Part shown: piece by piece, positions 39,733 to 50,094 of the stretch
How the letters are laid out: every line of letters starts with the position of its first letter
How positions within the stretch are numbered: position 1 is the first letter of the stretch
Assembly: GCF_022601715.1 (NCBI RefSeq)
Contig: NZ_JAKVIM010000011.1
Coordinates: 1 to 64,000, forward strand
Direction: 5' to 3'
Origin: Acinetobacter zhairuonensis
GTDB taxonomy: Bacteria; Pseudomonadota; Gammaproteobacteria; Pseudomonadales; Moraxellaceae
Length of the DNA: 64,000 nucleotides
Position numbers and translations under genes: made by a program
The notes under the pieces: model-generated
What the model was told of the DNA's origin: nothing
What the model saw: the letters and a program-made list of their open reading frames with translations, nothing else
Database searches by the model: none

Positions 39733-40284
39733 ATGAATTTTAAGAATGCAAAAATAAAAATGCTCGATCTCGACTTAAAAGGCTGTTTATATCTGAACCA
39801 TTTTTCCCATTCAGAGCGAGTGGCACATTTTTTTAAATTGATCAGCCGATTAGGTGATGGAGTTTTCTGGTACATCATGTTGATGAGCCTGTGGATTTTG
39901 CAGGGTTTATCTTATAGTGTGCAAATGCTGTATCTGATTGTAGGTTCTTTGCTGGGAACAGCTATTTATAAAATTCTAAAAACCAAGACGGTGCGTCCAC
40001 GACCTTATCAAGTTCATCAAGTGATTCGATTGTGTGAACGTCCTTTAGATCATTTTAGCTTTCCGTCAGGACATACCTTACATGCGGTGATGGGAAGTGT
40101 AGTGATTGGTTCGGTTCAGCCAATTTTATTGGTGTTGATGTTGCCATTCACCGTATTGGTGGCATTATCCCGTATGGTATTGGGTCTGCATTACCCAAGT
40201 GACGTTGCTGTTGGCGCCATTATTGGAGCAAGTGTGGCAGCAGTTGTTATTGCTTGTGCACCGATGTTTAGTCTGGTCTTGTAG
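39733..40284 (+). CDS. PAP2 family membrane phosphatase
   Basis: 183-residue integral membrane phosphatase with the full tripartite motif: KTKTVRPRP (KxxxxxxRP), FPSGHTLH (PSGH), and SRMVLGLHYPSDVAVG (SRxxxxxHxxxD). Such enzymes act on phosphatidic acid, PGP or undecaprenyl pyrophosphate. The frame opens 15 nt earlier, but AGGAG precedes the ATG at 39733. 28 bp downstream of the glycosyltransferase and surely in its operon, it could supply diacylglycerol for it. Confidence 0.88.
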   Translation: MNFKNAKIKMLDLDLKGCLYLNHFSHSERVAHFFKLISRLGDGVFWYIMLMSLWILQGLSYSVQMLYLIVGSLLGTAIYKILKTKTVRPRPYQVHQVIRLCERPLDHFSFPSGHTLHAVMGSVVIGSVQPILLVLMLPFTVLVALSRMVLGLHYPSDVAVGAIIGASVAAVVIACAPMFSLVL

Positions 40285-40364
40285 ATGGCATGATACTGAG
40301 TAGTTTTTCAGACCTGCTAAAATTTGTTAAAGTAGCGTAGACATAGCATAGATTAGGAACAGTT

Positions 40365-40565
40365 ATGGGTTTACGTTGGACCGATACCATGGATATCGCG
40401 ATTGAATTATATGAAGCACATCCAGATGTGGACCCGCAATGGATTCGTTTTACCGACCTGCATGCATGGGTATGTGCTTTACCAGATTTTGCTGATGATC
40501 CGAATAAATCCACAGAAGGTTTGCTCGAAGCAATTCAAATGGCTTGGATTGACGAAGCCAGCTAA
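40365..40565 (+). CDS. iscX: Fe-S cluster assembly protein IscX
   Basis: 66-residue acidic adaptor (LRWTDTMDIAIELYEAHPD; LPDFADDPNKSTEGLLEAIQ). It binds IscS and iron and modulates cluster assembly. In E. coli it is the last isc gene; here it stands alone ahead of ndk, with no isc genes in view. 5' AGGAAC serves as a modest ribosome site. Confidence 0.93.
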   Translation: MGLRWTDTMDIAIELYEAHPDVDPQWIRFTDLHAWVCALPDFADDPNKSTEGLLEAIQMAWIDEAS

Positions 40566-40642
40566 TTCAGGCTTTTCCAGCAGCACATCGAAAAAATCCA
40601 GTTTTTTTACATATCAAAAGCTGATAATTGCTCATTATTCGG

Positions 40643-40648
40643 TATAAT
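40643..40648 (+). promoter_or_regulatory. Candidate -10 element for ndk
   Basis: Perfect TATAAT in the iscX-ndk gap, 42 bp upstream of the ndk ATG. The -35 region is not convincing. Confidence 0.45.
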
Positions 40649-40690
40649 GCGGCAAAATTTTCATGTCTAATTTGACTTAAGGAGCCGATC

Positions 40691-41122
40691 ATGGCTATTG
40701 AACGTACTTTATCTATCGTTAAACCAGATGCAGTAGCTAAAAACCACATTGGTGACATCTTTGCTCGTTTCGAAAAAGCTGGTCTTAAAATCGTTGCGAC
40801 TAAAATGAAACACCTTTCTCAAGCTGAAGCTGAAGGTTTCTACGCAGAACACAAAGAACGTGGTTTCTTTGCTGACTTAGTTGCGTTCATGACTTCTGGT
40901 CCAGTTGTTGTATCTGTTCTTGAAGGTGAAAATGCAGTTCTTGCTCACCGTGAAATCTTGGGTGCTACTAACCCTAAAGAAGCTGCTCCTGGTACGATCC
41001 GTGCTGATTTCGCTGTAAGCATCGACGAAAACGCTGCTCACGGTTCTGACTCTGTAGCATCTGCTGATCGCGAAGTAAACTACTTCTTCGCTCAAACTGA
41101 AGTTTGCCCACGCACTCGTTAA
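40691..41122 (+). CDS. ndk: Nucleoside diphosphate kinase
   Basis: 143 residues, transfers gamma-phosphate between NTPs and NDPs through a phospho-His. Start [14 protein letters not shown], phosphate-binding [18 protein letters not shown], and the active His in NAAHGSDS (about 117). AAGGAG precedes the ATG. Codon choice is visibly biased toward highly expressed codons. Terminator follows. Confidence 0.97.
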   Translation: MAIERTLSIVKPDAVAKNHIGDIFARFEKAGLKIVATKMKHLSQAEAEGFYAEHKERGFFADLVAFMTSGPVVVSVLEGENAVLAHREILGATNPKEAAPGTIRADFAVSIDENAAHGSDSVASADREVNYFFAQTEVCPRTR

Positions 41123-41134
41123 TCGAGACACTTC

Positions 41135-41172
41135 AAACCAGATAAGTGTTATACTGCTTATCTGGTTTTTTT
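41135..41172 (+). terminator. Intrinsic terminator after ndk
   Basis: A 12-bp perfect stem (41135-41146 with 41157-41168), 10-nt loop, T run. Confidence 0.9.
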
Positions 41173-41245
41173 ATTCTCTTTAGATTTATTTGCTTGAATA
41201 TTGAGCAATCTTCTTCTCTCTTCGACATGGTTTAGGTAATTACAC

Positions 41246-42481
41246 ATGAGTACTGAAGTGGTCGTTTCATCTGCAACTTCTGATGAATCGCAACAATCTT
41301 TGTCCACTCCAACACAACAATCTAGTGTGGAAAAAGTGAATTTACTGGGCATGTCACGTTCTGAATTGGAACAGTTCTTTGAAGCTATGGGCGAAAAGAA
41401 ATTCCGTGCCGGACAGGTAATGAAGTGGATCCATCAATATTTCGTCACTGATTTTGCTGAAATGACCAACATTTCAGGCAAGTTGCGTGAAAAATTAGAG
41501 CGCGTATGTGAAATTAAAGCGCCAGAAGTTGTACACCGTAACTATTCTAAAGATGGTACGCGTAAGTGGGTGTTCCGTGTAGGTGATGGTGCAGGTTCAT
41601 TGGTTGAAACCGTATTGATTCCCGCAGAAGACAAAACGGGTGCGCGTAAAACTTTGTGTATCTCTTCACAAGTGGGTTGTGCCTTAGACTGTTCATTCTG
41701 TTCGACAGGCAAACAGGGTTTCCAGCGTGATTTAAGCCCTGCGGAAATTATTGGTCAGCTCTGGATGGCAAACTACTCTTATATGGAAGAGGTGCCAGTT
41801 GCAGAACGTGAGCGTACTGTGACCAACGTCGTGATGATGGGTATGGGCGAACCATTACTCAACTATGATGCGGTACTCAGTTCAATGCAGTTAATGCTGG
41901 ATGATTTTGCCTACGGTATGTCGAAACGTCGTGTGACCTTATCGACTTCAGGTGTAGTGCCGAAAATTGACCAGTTGGCGCAAGACATTGATGTTGCATT
42001 GGCAATTTCATTGCATGCTCCAAATGATGAATTACGAAATGAATTGGTACCTATTAATAAAAAGTACCCTTTGGATCAGTTGATTGCAGCATGTCAGCGT
42101 TATTTGGCGAAAGATGGCAATGAAAGTGCGCGTCGTCATGTCACGATTGAATATGTGATGCTGGATGGGGTGAATGACCAGCCTGAACATGCGCAGCAGT
42201 TATTAAAATTGTTAAAGAATTTACCAAGTAAAATTAATTTAATTCCATTCAATCCATTCCCGCACGCACCATACGGGCGTTCAAGCCGTAACCGAATTAT
42301 TTCTTTCCAAAAAACTTTGTCTGATGCAGGTTTTGTGTGTACGATTCGTCAGACACGTGGCGATGACATTGATGCTGCATGCGGACAATTGGTCGGTCAG
42401 GTGGCTGACCGTACACGCCGTGCAGAGCAATGGAAGAAAAAAGTAGCAGCGCAGAATGAGATTTTGCGCTCAAAAGGATAA
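41246..42481 (+). CDS. rlmN: Dual-specificity 23S rRNA A2503 / tRNA A37 C2-methyltransferase RlmN
   Basis: Radical SAM methylase with the cluster motif [11 protein letters not shown]-binding [10 protein letters not shown], and the C-terminal reactive Cys in [17 protein letters not shown]. 411 residues, including a longer Ser/Thr/Gln-rich N-terminus than in E. coli (about 30 residues before [13 protein letters not shown]). First gene of the conserved rlmN-pilW-rodZ-ispG-hisS-yfgM-bamB-der run. Confidence 0.95.
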   Translation: MSTEVVVSSATSDESQQSLSTPTQQSSVEKVNLLGMSRSELEQFFEAMGEKKFRAGQVMKWIHQYFVTDFAEMTNISGKLREKLERVCEIKAPEVVHRNYSKDGTRKWVFRVGDGAGSLVETVLIPAEDKTGARKTLCISSQVGCALDCSFCSTGKQGFQRDLSPAEIIGQLWMANYSYMEEVPVAERERTVTNVVMMGMGEPLLNYDAVLSSMQLMLDDFAYGMSKRRVTLSTSGVVPKIDQLAQDIDVALAISLHAPNDELRNELVPINKKYPLDQLIAACQRYLAKDGNESARRHVTIEYVMLDGVNDQPEHAQQLLKLLKNLPSKINLIPFNPFPHAPYGRSSRNRIISFQKTLSDAGFVCTIRQTRGDDIDAACGQLVGQVADRTRRAEQWKKKVAAQNEILRSKG

Positions 42482-42496
42482 TAAAGGGGCTGTCAA

Positions 42497-43312
42497 TTGC
42501 GTAAACCCACCTACAAATTTGCAAGTATTACAATGTTTTGTCTTTCAATGTCGTTGGTGGGTTGTATTACAACAACCACCTCATCGGCACCAGGGTTTAA
42601 AAAAAATCCAGAGAAAGCAGTAGAAGTTCGTACACAATTGGCAGCAGAATATATCCGTAAGGGCGACTTGGATGCAGCAAAGCGTGCACTTGATCAAGCA
42701 TTGGAAATGGAACCACGAGATTCTACCGCCAATATGATGATGGGTGTGCTATTGCAGCAAGAAGGTAGTCCAGCCAATATGGAAAAAGCGGAGGCACACT
42801 TTAAACGTGCCATTTCCGCAGATCCGAAAAATGCGCAAGCTCGTAACAACTATGGTACGTATTTATACGTCGTAGAACGTTATAATGAAGCAATTGAACA
42901 ATTGACAATCGCTGGTTCAACCTTAGGGTATGATCAGCGATTTAGGGCATTGGAAAATTTAGGGCGTATTTACTTAAAGTTAGGTGATACAGCAAATGCT
43001 GAAAAATCATTCAAACAAGCATTGCAAGCAAATCCGAATTCCTATGTTTCAATGTTAGAGTTGTCGGAAATATTTTATTTAAGACAACAAATTCCTGCTG
43101 CGACACAGTTATATGAACAATTTGTTCGTCTAGTTGGGCAGAAAAATCAGAGTGCACGTGCATTGTGGATTGGTATCCGTATTGCGCGAGCCAATGGCGA
43201 CAAGATGGGTATGCAAGTGTTGGTGAACCAACTACGTGCATTGTTCCCAGATAGCCAAGAATATACACGTTATTTGCAATTACAGTACAGTACTGAGGCC
43301 GTATGGAAGTAA
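42497..43312 (+). CDS. pilW: Type IV pilus biogenesis/stability lipoprotein PilW (PilF)
   Basis: 271 residues: lipobox LVGC (Cys23), then about six TPR repeats (for example AAEYIRKGDLDAAKRALDQA). It is the pilotin that helps secretin PilQ reach and assemble in the outer membrane. The start is TTG with AAAGGGG upstream. It overlaps rodZ by 10 nt. The insertion of pilW between rlmN and rodZ is usual in Moraxellaceae and pseudomonads. Confidence 0.9.
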   Translation: MRKPTYKFASITMFCLSMSLVGCITTTTSSAPGFKKNPEKAVEVRTQLAAEYIRKGDLDAAKRALDQALEMEPRDSTANMMMGVLLQQEGSPANMEKAEAHFKRAISADPKNAQARNNYGTYLYVVERYNEAIEQLTIAGSTLGYDQRFRALENLGRIYLKLGDTANAEKSFKQALQANPNSYVSMLELSEIFYLRQQIPAATQLYEQFVRLVGQKNQSARALWIGIRIARANGDKMGMQVLVNQLRALFPDSQEYTRYLQLQYSTEAVWK

Positions 43313-44097
43313 ATCCTAATTCACCGCAATCGAATGGTTCAAGCGTAGTACCTAATGCATTAGGAAATGTCCAGCGTCCTGGAGAATACTTGCGCCAAAA
43401 ACGTATTGCCCAAAAGCGTGAATTAAGTGAAGTTGCTGCAGATTTAAAAATTCCTGTAAAAACTTTGACTGCATTAGAGCATGATGAATATAAGTCTTTG
43501 CCAGAAGCAACCTTTATTAAAGGTTACTATCGTACTTATGCAAAGTATTTGAATGTCGATGCAACATCACTCATCCAGCGCTTTGACGAAATCTATGCCA
43601 ATGATACTGGCATGGTGCCCAATCATGCTTTGGACAACTCTCCGATCAAGATTATGGGGAAACTACCGGGTTCAAAAAGTGAGCGTAACCGTAAGTGGTT
43701 AAAGCGTTCAGTGATTGCAATCGTGGTTCTGTTGATTTTAACTGCGATTATCGGCACCATACAAAACTGGACTTCGTCTAGTAGTAGTTCTGAAGGCAGT
43801 GCTGCAGACGCAAGTAAATCTGAGGTTGAGGTCTTGTCTGTAGGTGGTGCAACAGCAGTTTCTGGTGATCAATTGGTCTTGAATTTTAACCGTCCGACCT
43901 CAGTTCATATTGTGGATTCGGCAGGTAAAGTTTTGGCGACAGGTCGTCAAGCCAGTACATTGACTTTAAATGGTGAATCACCATTCCAGATTCGTTTGGA
44001 TGATGCATCCGCAGTGTCATTAAGTTTGAACAATGAGCAGATTTCATTGTCACCATATACGGTAAATGGGAAAGCAGAATTCCGTTTATCTCGTTAA
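43303..44097 (+). CDS. rodZ: RodZ-like helix-turn-helix membrane protein
   Basis: 264 residues: cytoplasmic HTH_25 domain (GEYLRQKRIAQKRELSEVAADLK; FIKGYYRTYAKYL), one membrane helix at about 142-162, and a periplasmic DUF4115 domain (about 185-264, ending AEFRLSR). RodZ links MreB filaments to the wall elongation machinery. Located as in E. coli, directly before ispG. Confidence 0.9.
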   Translation: MEVNPNSPQSNGSSVVPNALGNVQRPGEYLRQKRIAQKRELSEVAADLKIPVKTLTALEHDEYKSLPEATFIKGYYRTYAKYLNVDATSLIQRFDEIYANDTGMVPNHALDNSPIKIMGKLPGSKSERNRKWLKRSVIAIVVLLILTAIIGTIQNWTSSSSSSEGSAADASKSEVEVLSVGGATAVSGDQLVLNFNRPTSVHIVDSAGKVLATGRQASTLTLNGESPFQIRLDDASAVSLSLNNEQISLSPYTVNGKAEFRLSR

Positions 44098-44117
44098 TGG
44101 TGCCAGAGTAAATAATC

Positions 44118-45233
44118 ATGATTGTAAACCCGATTAAACGCCGTCCTACCCGCAAAATTCGTGTGGGTTCTGTGTATGTTGGGGGCGATGCCCCAATCAG
44201 CATTCAGAGTATGACCAATACCGAAACCTGTGATGTTGATGCAACTGTCGCGCAAATTCAGCGTTGTGCAGATGCAGGTGCTGACATCATGCGTGTTTCT
44301 GTGCCCTCAATGGAAGCTGCAGAAGCCTTTGGTGAAATCCGCAAGCGTGTACAAGTACCCTTGGTGGCGGACATTCACTTCGATTATAAAATCGCATTGA
44401 AAGTAGCGGATATGGGCGCGGATTGTTTACGTATCAATCCAGGGAATATTGGTTCAGAAGCCAAGATTCGTGAAGTGGTGGCGGCTGCACGTCATCATGA
44501 TATTTCCATGCGGATTGGTGTGAATGCGGGTTCCCTGGAAAAAGATATTCAAAAGAAATATGGTGAGCCGACGGGTCAAGCGCTGCTTGAATCAGCGATG
44601 CGCCATATTGATATTTTAGACCGTTTGAATTTCCATGAGTTCAAGGTATCAGTGAAAGCATCGAATGTGTTTTTGACTATGGATGCCTATCGTTTGCTGT
44701 CTCAGCAAATTGATAACCCCTTGCATTTGGGTGTGACTGAAGCGGGTATTTACCGTACGGGTTCAGTTAAATCTGCAATTGCTTTGGGTGGTCTGTTGAT
44801 GGAAGGCATTGGCGATACCATGCGTATTTCCTTAGCGGCAGAACCCGAAGAAGAAGTTAAAATCGGTTTTGATATTTTAAAATCATTAGGCTTACGCTCT
44901 AATGGCATTAACTTCATTGCTTGTCCGAGTTGTTCGCGTCAAGAATTTAATGTCATTAAAGTCATGCAAGACCTCGAGGAGCGTCTGGAAGACATTCGTA
45001 CCCCAATGGACGTTTCGGTGATTGGGTGTAAAGTGAATGGTCCTGGTGAAGCCAAAGAGGCGGATATTGGCGTGGTGGGGGCAAGTCCACGTTCACTTGT
45101 GTATCGTAATGGTGAGAAAAGCCATTTAATTGATACCAAACAGTTAGTTGATGAAATCGAAACAATGGTTCGTCAACGTGTTCAAGAGCTTGAAGAAGCT
45201 AAATCTAAAGAGATCATTCGTAGTTCATCATGA
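44118..45233 (+). CDS. ispG: 4-hydroxy-3-methylbut-2-enyl diphosphate synthase
   Basis: [4Fe-4S] enzyme of the MEP isoprenoid pathway, 371 residues. Cluster cysteines are in [10 protein letters not shown] and [14 protein letters not shown]-barrel start [21 protein letters not shown] overlap with hisS. Confidence 0.96.
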   Translation: MIVNPIKRRPTRKIRVGSVYVGGDAPISIQSMTNTETCDVDATVAQIQRCADAGADIMRVSVPSMEAAEAFGEIRKRVQVPLVADIHFDYKIALKVADMGADCLRINPGNIGSEAKIREVVAAARHHDISMRIGVNAGSLEKDIQKKYGEPTGQALLESAMRHIDILDRLNFHEFKVSVKASNVFLTMDAYRLLSQQIDNPLHLGVTEAGIYRTGSVKSAIALGGLLMEGIGDTMRISLAAEPEEEVKIGFDILKSLGLRSNGINFIACPSCSRQEFNVIKVMQDLEERLEDIRTPMDVSVIGCKVNGPGEAKEADIGVVGASPRSLVYRNGEKSHLIDTKQLVDEIETMVRQRVQELEEAKSKEIIRSSS

Positions 45234-46525
45234 GTTCAATTGTCGCAATCAAAGGTTTTAATGACATTCTTCCAACGCAAACACCTGCATGGAGACGTCT
45301 AGAGCAACATTTAGCATCGTTAATGGATGCCTATGGCTATCAACAAATCCGTTTGCCTATTGTTGAACAAACTAATTTGTTCAAACGTACGATTGGTGAT
45401 GCGACGGATATCGTTGAAAAAGAAATGTATACGTTCTTAGACAAAGGTAATCCGCCTGAGTCTTTGACACTGCGTCCTGAAGGAACGGCAGGTTGTGTGC
45501 GTGCCATGCTTGAGCATAATTTACTCCGTGGCGCAACCCCGCGCGTGTGGTATATCGGACCGATGTTCCGTTATGAAAAACCACAAAAAGGGCGTTACCG
45601 TCAATTCCACCAGTTTGGTGTGGAAACCTTTGGTGTGGCAACGCCTGATATGGATGCTGAGCTAATTTTGATGACTGCACGTCTATGGAAACGCATGGGT
45701 GTCGCGGACAAAGTTCAGTTAGAGTTAAATACGCTCGGAGAGTCTGACGAGCGTGCTGCTTATCGTGCGGCTTTGGTTGAGTTCTTGGAATCACATAAAA
45801 ATGATTTGGATGAAGATTCACAGCGCCGATTAACCACGAATCCTCTGCGTATCCTTGATTCTAAAGATGCAAAAACCCAAACCATTTTAGAAAATGCACC
45901 GAAATTGCATGACTTTATGGGTGAAGAGACCTTGCAGCACTTTGCAACTTTGCAGCAGTATTTAAGCGATGCAGGCATTGAGTTTGTGATTAATCAGAAA
46001 CTGGTTCGTGGTTTAGATTATTACAACAAAACTGTATTTGAATGGACGACTACACATTTGGGTTCACAAGGTACGGTGTGTGCAGGTGGTCGCTATGATG
46101 GTTTGGTCGGACAGCTTAAAGGAAAGGCTGATCAGTCTGTACCAGCGGTTGGTTTTGCTATGGGCATGGAGCGTCTATTGCTTTTGTTAGAGCAAGTTGA
46201 AGATGCAGCTCCAGTATGTGATTGCGAAATTTTCTTGGTAGCAGATCCTGCGTCTCAAGGTAAAGCTTTGCTATTGGCGGAACAAATCCGTAATCAGCTA
46301 GAAGCAGTACAAAGCCCATTGCGTTTAAAAGTGGGCTCTCAAGGCTCCATGAAAAGCCAAATGAAAAAGGCGGATCAATCAGGTGCAATCTATGCCTTGA
46401 TCTTGGGTGAGCGTGAGTGGGAAGCACAGCAATTCGCTGTTAAAGCACTAGCAACTGCAGAGCAGTCTGAAGTCGCTATTGCCGATGTAGTACCATTCTT
46501 CATCGAAAAATTTTCTTCAAAATAA
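45230..46525 (+). CDS. hisS: Histidyl-tRNA synthetase
   Basis: Class II synthetase, 431 residues. Motif 2 [18 protein letters not shown], histidine-specific [15 protein letters not shown], and motif 3 [15 protein letters not shown], then the anticodon-binding domain. Coupled to ispG by a 4-nt overlap. Confidence 0.96.
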   Translation: MSSIVAIKGFNDILPTQTPAWRRLEQHLASLMDAYGYQQIRLPIVEQTNLFKRTIGDATDIVEKEMYTFLDKGNPPESLTLRPEGTAGCVRAMLEHNLLRGATPRVWYIGPMFRYEKPQKGRYRQFHQFGVETFGVATPDMDAELILMTARLWKRMGVADKVQLELNTLGESDERAAYRAALVEFLESHKNDLDEDSQRRLTTNPLRILDSKDAKTQTILENAPKLHDFMGEETLQHFATLQQYLSDAGIEFVINQKLVRGLDYYNKTVFEWTTTHLGSQGTVCAGGRYDGLVGQLKGKADQSVPAVGFAMGMERLLLLLEQVEDAAPVCDCEIFLVADPASQGKALLLAEQIRNQLEAVQSPLRLKVGSQGSMKSQMKKADQSGAIYALILGEREWEAQQFAVKALATAEQSEVAIADVVPFFIEKFSSK

Positions 46526-46558
46526 GAGTCAAATAACATTCAGGAATAGGGTAATCAA

Positions 46559-47263
46559 ATGAGCGCATCATTGAGTGAAGAAGAACAACTTGAGAGTTTA
46601 AAATCCTTCACGAAAAAATATGGTTCAGCCATGATTAGTGGGATTTTAATTGCGTTGATTGCCTTTTTCGGTTGGGAATACTGGCAAAAGAAAAACCTTG
46701 CTGAGTCGCAAATGCAAACGGCAAAAGTCCAGCAATTGATGGATGATGCGCGTAGCGTGCAAGGTAATCTGAATGCGATGACTGAATTGACTGAAGCAGC
46801 GGATAAAATTGTGAAAGACAATCCAGATTCAGCTCAGGCGATTCAGACCCAGTTTGTGATGGCAAAGTTGGCGTATGACAATGCTGACTATGCAGGTGCA
46901 GAGAAAGCCTTGAAAAAGGTAGAAAACTCTAAAGTGAAAGATGATGGTTTGATTCAAGTCGTCAAGCTACGTTTAGCTTATGCACAGTTGGCGCAAAATA
47001 AATATGAAGACGCACTCAAGTCTTTAGCCTCTGTGACAGATCCAGCCTTCAAAGCAACCGCAGATGAAGCACGTGGTGATGTCTATGTGGCGAAGAATGA
47101 TGTAGAAAATGCAAAGAAAGCCTATCAAAGTGCATGGGATGCATTGGTTGAGCGTAAACAAGAGCGTCAAATTTTACAAATTAAACTCGAAAGTGTTGGC
47201 GTTTTAGTGGATGATCCTGAAATCGAACGCCCAATTTTAGAAACACAAGTGGATGAGTCTTGA
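46559..47263 (+). CDS. yfgM: YfgM-like tetratricopeptide protein, SecYEG-associated
   Basis: 234 residues: short cytosolic N-terminus, one membrane helix (about 22-42, ISGILIALIAFFGWEYW), then a periplasmic TPR_21 domain. In E. coli YfgM works with PpiD at the translocon as a periplasmic chaperone. The stop and the bamB ATG overlap as TGATG. Confidence 0.9.
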   Translation: MSASLSEEEQLESLKSFTKKYGSAMISGILIALIAFFGWEYWQKKNLAESQMQTAKVQQLMDDARSVQGNLNAMTELTEAADKIVKDNPDSAQAIQTQFVMAKLAYDNADYAGAEKALKKVENSKVKDDGLIQVVKLRLAYAQLAQNKYEDALKSLASVTDPAFKATADEARGDVYVAKNDVENAKKAYQSAWDALVERKQERQILQIKLESVGVLVDDPEIERPILETQVDES

Positions 47264-48411
47264 TGGATAGAAAATATAAAATACCGTTTGCACTAACAAT
47301 TTTGACGCTTGCTTTGGTTGGTTGCTCAAGTAACAAAATTAAAGTTGAAGATGCAAAACCAAGTCCATTACCAAAACTCGAACAATCGAAAAGTCTAGCT
47401 GCGGTCTTTTCACAAAGTGTTTCATCGACTTCAGTAGCCGATCCATTACGTTTGCAACTTGATATCGATAATGGCGTGATTTTTATTGCTGATCCTAACG
47501 GTGAAGTCGCAGCTTACCGTGGCAAAGACAAAGTTTGGAGTAAAAAAATCTCTAAACAAGGTCTGAGTTCAGGTGTAGAAGCCAAAGATGGACTGGTAAT
47601 TGTCGGTAATCACAAAGGTCAATTGTTTGCGCTGGATGAAGCGACGGGTGAGCAAAAGTGGACTGCACAATTAACAGGTGCAATTTTAGCACCTTCATTG
47701 GTGCAATCTGGTCGTGTGGTCACTGTGAGCAATGATGGCACGGTCTATGCGCATGACCTAGAGACTGGACAGCAAGTTTGGAGCTATGATCTGCCCAATG
47801 TTCAGTTTAGTTTACGCGGAACTTCAACACCTGTTGCGTTAGATAGCCGTACTGTATTGGTGTCTTCAGCCAATGCGTATGTGTATGCCTTGGATATTTT
47901 AAGTGGTGTGCCACGTATGCAGCGCCGTGTTGCAGTCAGCGATGGTCGCTCTGATATTCAGCGTTTAAATGATGTGGATGGAGATCCTGTAGTTGCAGGT
48001 CAGCTTTTAGTCACCACCAGCTTTCAAGGTCAAGTGACGGCGACTGATTTGGCTTCACAACAAGTGATTTGGAGTGAAGATGCGAGCAGCACCAAACGCC
48101 CTGAAGTTGCAGATAATAAAGTTTTTGTAGCGCAAGCGGATGGCAAACTCACTGCTTATGATTTGGCGACAGGACAGCAATTGTGGCAAAATGAACAACT
48201 TTTGAACCGTGAGTTGAGCAACCCTGTGCTTTTTGGTCAAGACTTGGTGGTCGGTGATTTAGATGGGGTATTACACCTGATTGATCCGAATTCAGGTCAG
48301 TTAATTGGCCGTGCCAAAACCAGTGGTGCGGTGCGTACATTACGTGTTATTGACGGTCAACTCACAGTGGCGACACGTAAGGGTACATTTAGCGTTTGGC
48401 AGAACCGTTAA
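47263..48411 (+). CDS. bamB: Outer-membrane protein assembly factor BamB
   Basis: 382-residue lipoprotein (lipobox LVGC, Cys about 21) with an eight-bladed PQQ-type beta-propeller. Repeated blades show the pattern ALDxxTGxxxW (for example ALDEATGEQKW, AHDLETGQQVW, AYDLATGQQLW). Component of the BAM complex. A TTG lies one codon earlier; I use the ATG. Confidence 0.94.
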   Translation: MDRKYKIPFALTILTLALVGCSSNKIKVEDAKPSPLPKLEQSKSLAAVFSQSVSSTSVADPLRLQLDIDNGVIFIADPNGEVAAYRGKDKVWSKKISKQGLSSGVEAKDGLVIVGNHKGQLFALDEATGEQKWTAQLTGAILAPSLVQSGRVVTVSNDGTVYAHDLETGQQVWSYDLPNVQFSLRGTSTPVALDSRTVLVSSANAYVYALDILSGVPRMQRRVAVSDGRSDIQRLNDVDGDPVVAGQLLVTTSFQGQVTATDLASQQVIWSEDASSTKRPEVADNKVFVAQADGKLTAYDLATGQQLWQNEQLLNRELSNPVLFGQDLVVGDLDGVLHLIDPNSGQLIGRAKTSGAVRTLRVIDGQLTVATRKGTFSVWQNR

Positions 48412-48456
48412 TTTTTGTCTGCCTTATGTTAAACTAAGTCAAATCCGTATTTTTTG

Positions 48457-48493
48457 AACACGGGGTATTTGAGAAAATTCAATGCCCCGTGTT
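48457..48493 (+). terminator. Intrinsic terminator between bamB and der
   Basis: A 13-bp stem with one T-G pair (48457-48469 with 48481-48493), 11-nt loop, short T tail. Confidence 0.75.
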
Positions 48494-48574
48494 TTATTTA
48501 GCATTTTTTAAATTCTTCCATTTTTCTGATGTTCAGACCAGTCCTACTGGCTGATCTTGAATAAAGGTTAATCT

Positions 48575-49984
48575 ATGAAACCCGTAATTGCGCTCATTGG
48601 TCGTCCGAACGTCGGAAAATCAACCTTATTTAACCAGATTACCAAAAGCCGTGATGCTTTGGTAGCTGACTTCGCTGGTCTGACGCGCGACCGTAAATAT
48701 GGCGATGCTGTTTATCAAAATAAATCTTTCATTGTAGTTGATACCGGTGGTATCGGTGAAAACGAAGGTGGAATCGATTCTTACATGGCAGAGCAGTCTA
48801 AAACTGCGATTCATGAAGCAGATATTATTGTTTTTGTAGTCGATGCACGTGCGGGCTTATTGGCTTCGGATGAACAGATTGCACGTGAACTCCGTACTTT
48901 AGGTAAAAAAGTTTATCTTGTTGCCAACAAGGTCGATGGCGTACATGCTGAAGCTGCATTAGTGGAATTCTATAAGCTAGGCATGGGTGAGCCACTCCAA
49001 GTCGCGGCAAGTCATGGTCGTGGTGTACAACAAATGCTGGAAGATGTTCTGGCAGATGTACCAGAAGATGAAAATCCAGAAGAACATGACAAAAATACAG
49101 GTTTACGTTTAGCGATTATTGGTCGCCCAAATGTGGGTAAATCGACATTGGTTAACCGTTTGCTTGGCGAAGAACGCGTGGTGGCATTTGACCAACCCGG
49201 CACAACACGAGACTCGATTTATATTCCTTTTGAACGCGATGGTCGTCAATACACCCTAATTGATACTGCGGGTGTGCGTCGTAAAGGTAAAGTGGATGAA
49301 ATGATCGAGAAATTCTCGATTGTGAAAACATTACAAGCCATGAAGGATGCGCATGTTGTTGTTGTTGTTGTTGATGCTCGTGAAGGTATTGTAGAGCAAG
49401 ACTTGCACCTTATTGGTTATGCACTGGAAGCAGGGCGTGCCATGGTGATTGCGATCAACAAATGGGACAACATGTCTGAGTATGATCGTAAACAGTGTAA
49501 GCTAGATGTTGAACGTCGTTTTGACTTCATTCCATGGGCAAAAATTCACTTAATTTCTGCACTGCATGGTACGGGCGTAGGGGAAATGTACCCATCGATC
49601 CATCGTGCTTATGAATCTTCGCATTTGAAAGTTTCACCAGCCAAAATTACGCAAATTTTGAGTGATGCTGTAGATGCACATCAACCACCAATGGTGGGTG
49701 GTCGTCGCATTAAAATGCGTTATGCACATATGGGTGGGCAAAATCCACCAACGATCGTGATTCATGGTAACAAAGTAGATAAAACACCAGCAGATTACCG
49801 TCGTTACTTGGAAAATGTGTTCCGTCGTGTGTATAAACTGGAAGGCACGCCTGTACGCATTGAGTTTAAAACCTCTGAAAACCCATTTGAAGGGCGTAAG
49901 TCGCAAGTGGATGAACGTACTGCTGCGCGTAAACGTCGTTATGTACAGAAGTTCAAAAAAGCAGAGAAAAAATTCAAGCGTTAA
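48575..49984 (+). CDS. der: Ribosome biogenesis GTPase Der (EngA)
   Basis: 469 residues with two tandem GTPase domains, each with [10 protein letters not shown] (near 8 and 186) and NKxD motifs (NKVD, NKWD), plus a C-terminal KH-like domain. It acts in 50S assembly. The tail is very basic ([17 protein letters not shown]). Confidence 0.96.
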   Translation: MKPVIALIGRPNVGKSTLFNQITKSRDALVADFAGLTRDRKYGDAVYQNKSFIVVDTGGIGENEGGIDSYMAEQSKTAIHEADIIVFVVDARAGLLASDEQIARELRTLGKKVYLVANKVDGVHAEAALVEFYKLGMGEPLQVAASHGRGVQQMLEDVLADVPEDENPEEHDKNTGLRLAIIGRPNVGKSTLVNRLLGEERVVAFDQPGTTRDSIYIPFERDGRQYTLIDTAGVRRKGKVDEMIEKFSIVKTLQAMKDAHVVVVVVDAREGIVEQDLHLIGYALEAGRAMVIAINKWDNMSEYDRKQCKLDVERRFDFIPWAKIHLISALHGTGVGEMYPSIHRAYESSHLKVSPAKITQILSDAVDAHQPPMVGGRRIKMRYAHMGGQNPPTIVIHGNKVDKTPADYRRYLENVFRRVYKLEGTPVRIEFKTSENPFEGRKSQVDERTAARKRRYVQKFKKAEKKFKR

Positions 49985-50008
49985 GCCAAGCTTGAACGCT
50001 CGGATAGC

Positions 50009-50040
50009 AAAAGCCCAAAGTGATCTTTGGGCTTTTCTTT
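50009..50040 (+). terminator. Intrinsic terminator after der
   Basis: A 12-bp perfect stem (50009-50020 with 50025-50036), loop TGAT, T-rich tail. Confidence 0.9.
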
Positions 50041-50094
50041 TGGGATTAACTTCTGAATTCTTTTAGAATAGGTTCAGGATGAAGGGGGATAGGT

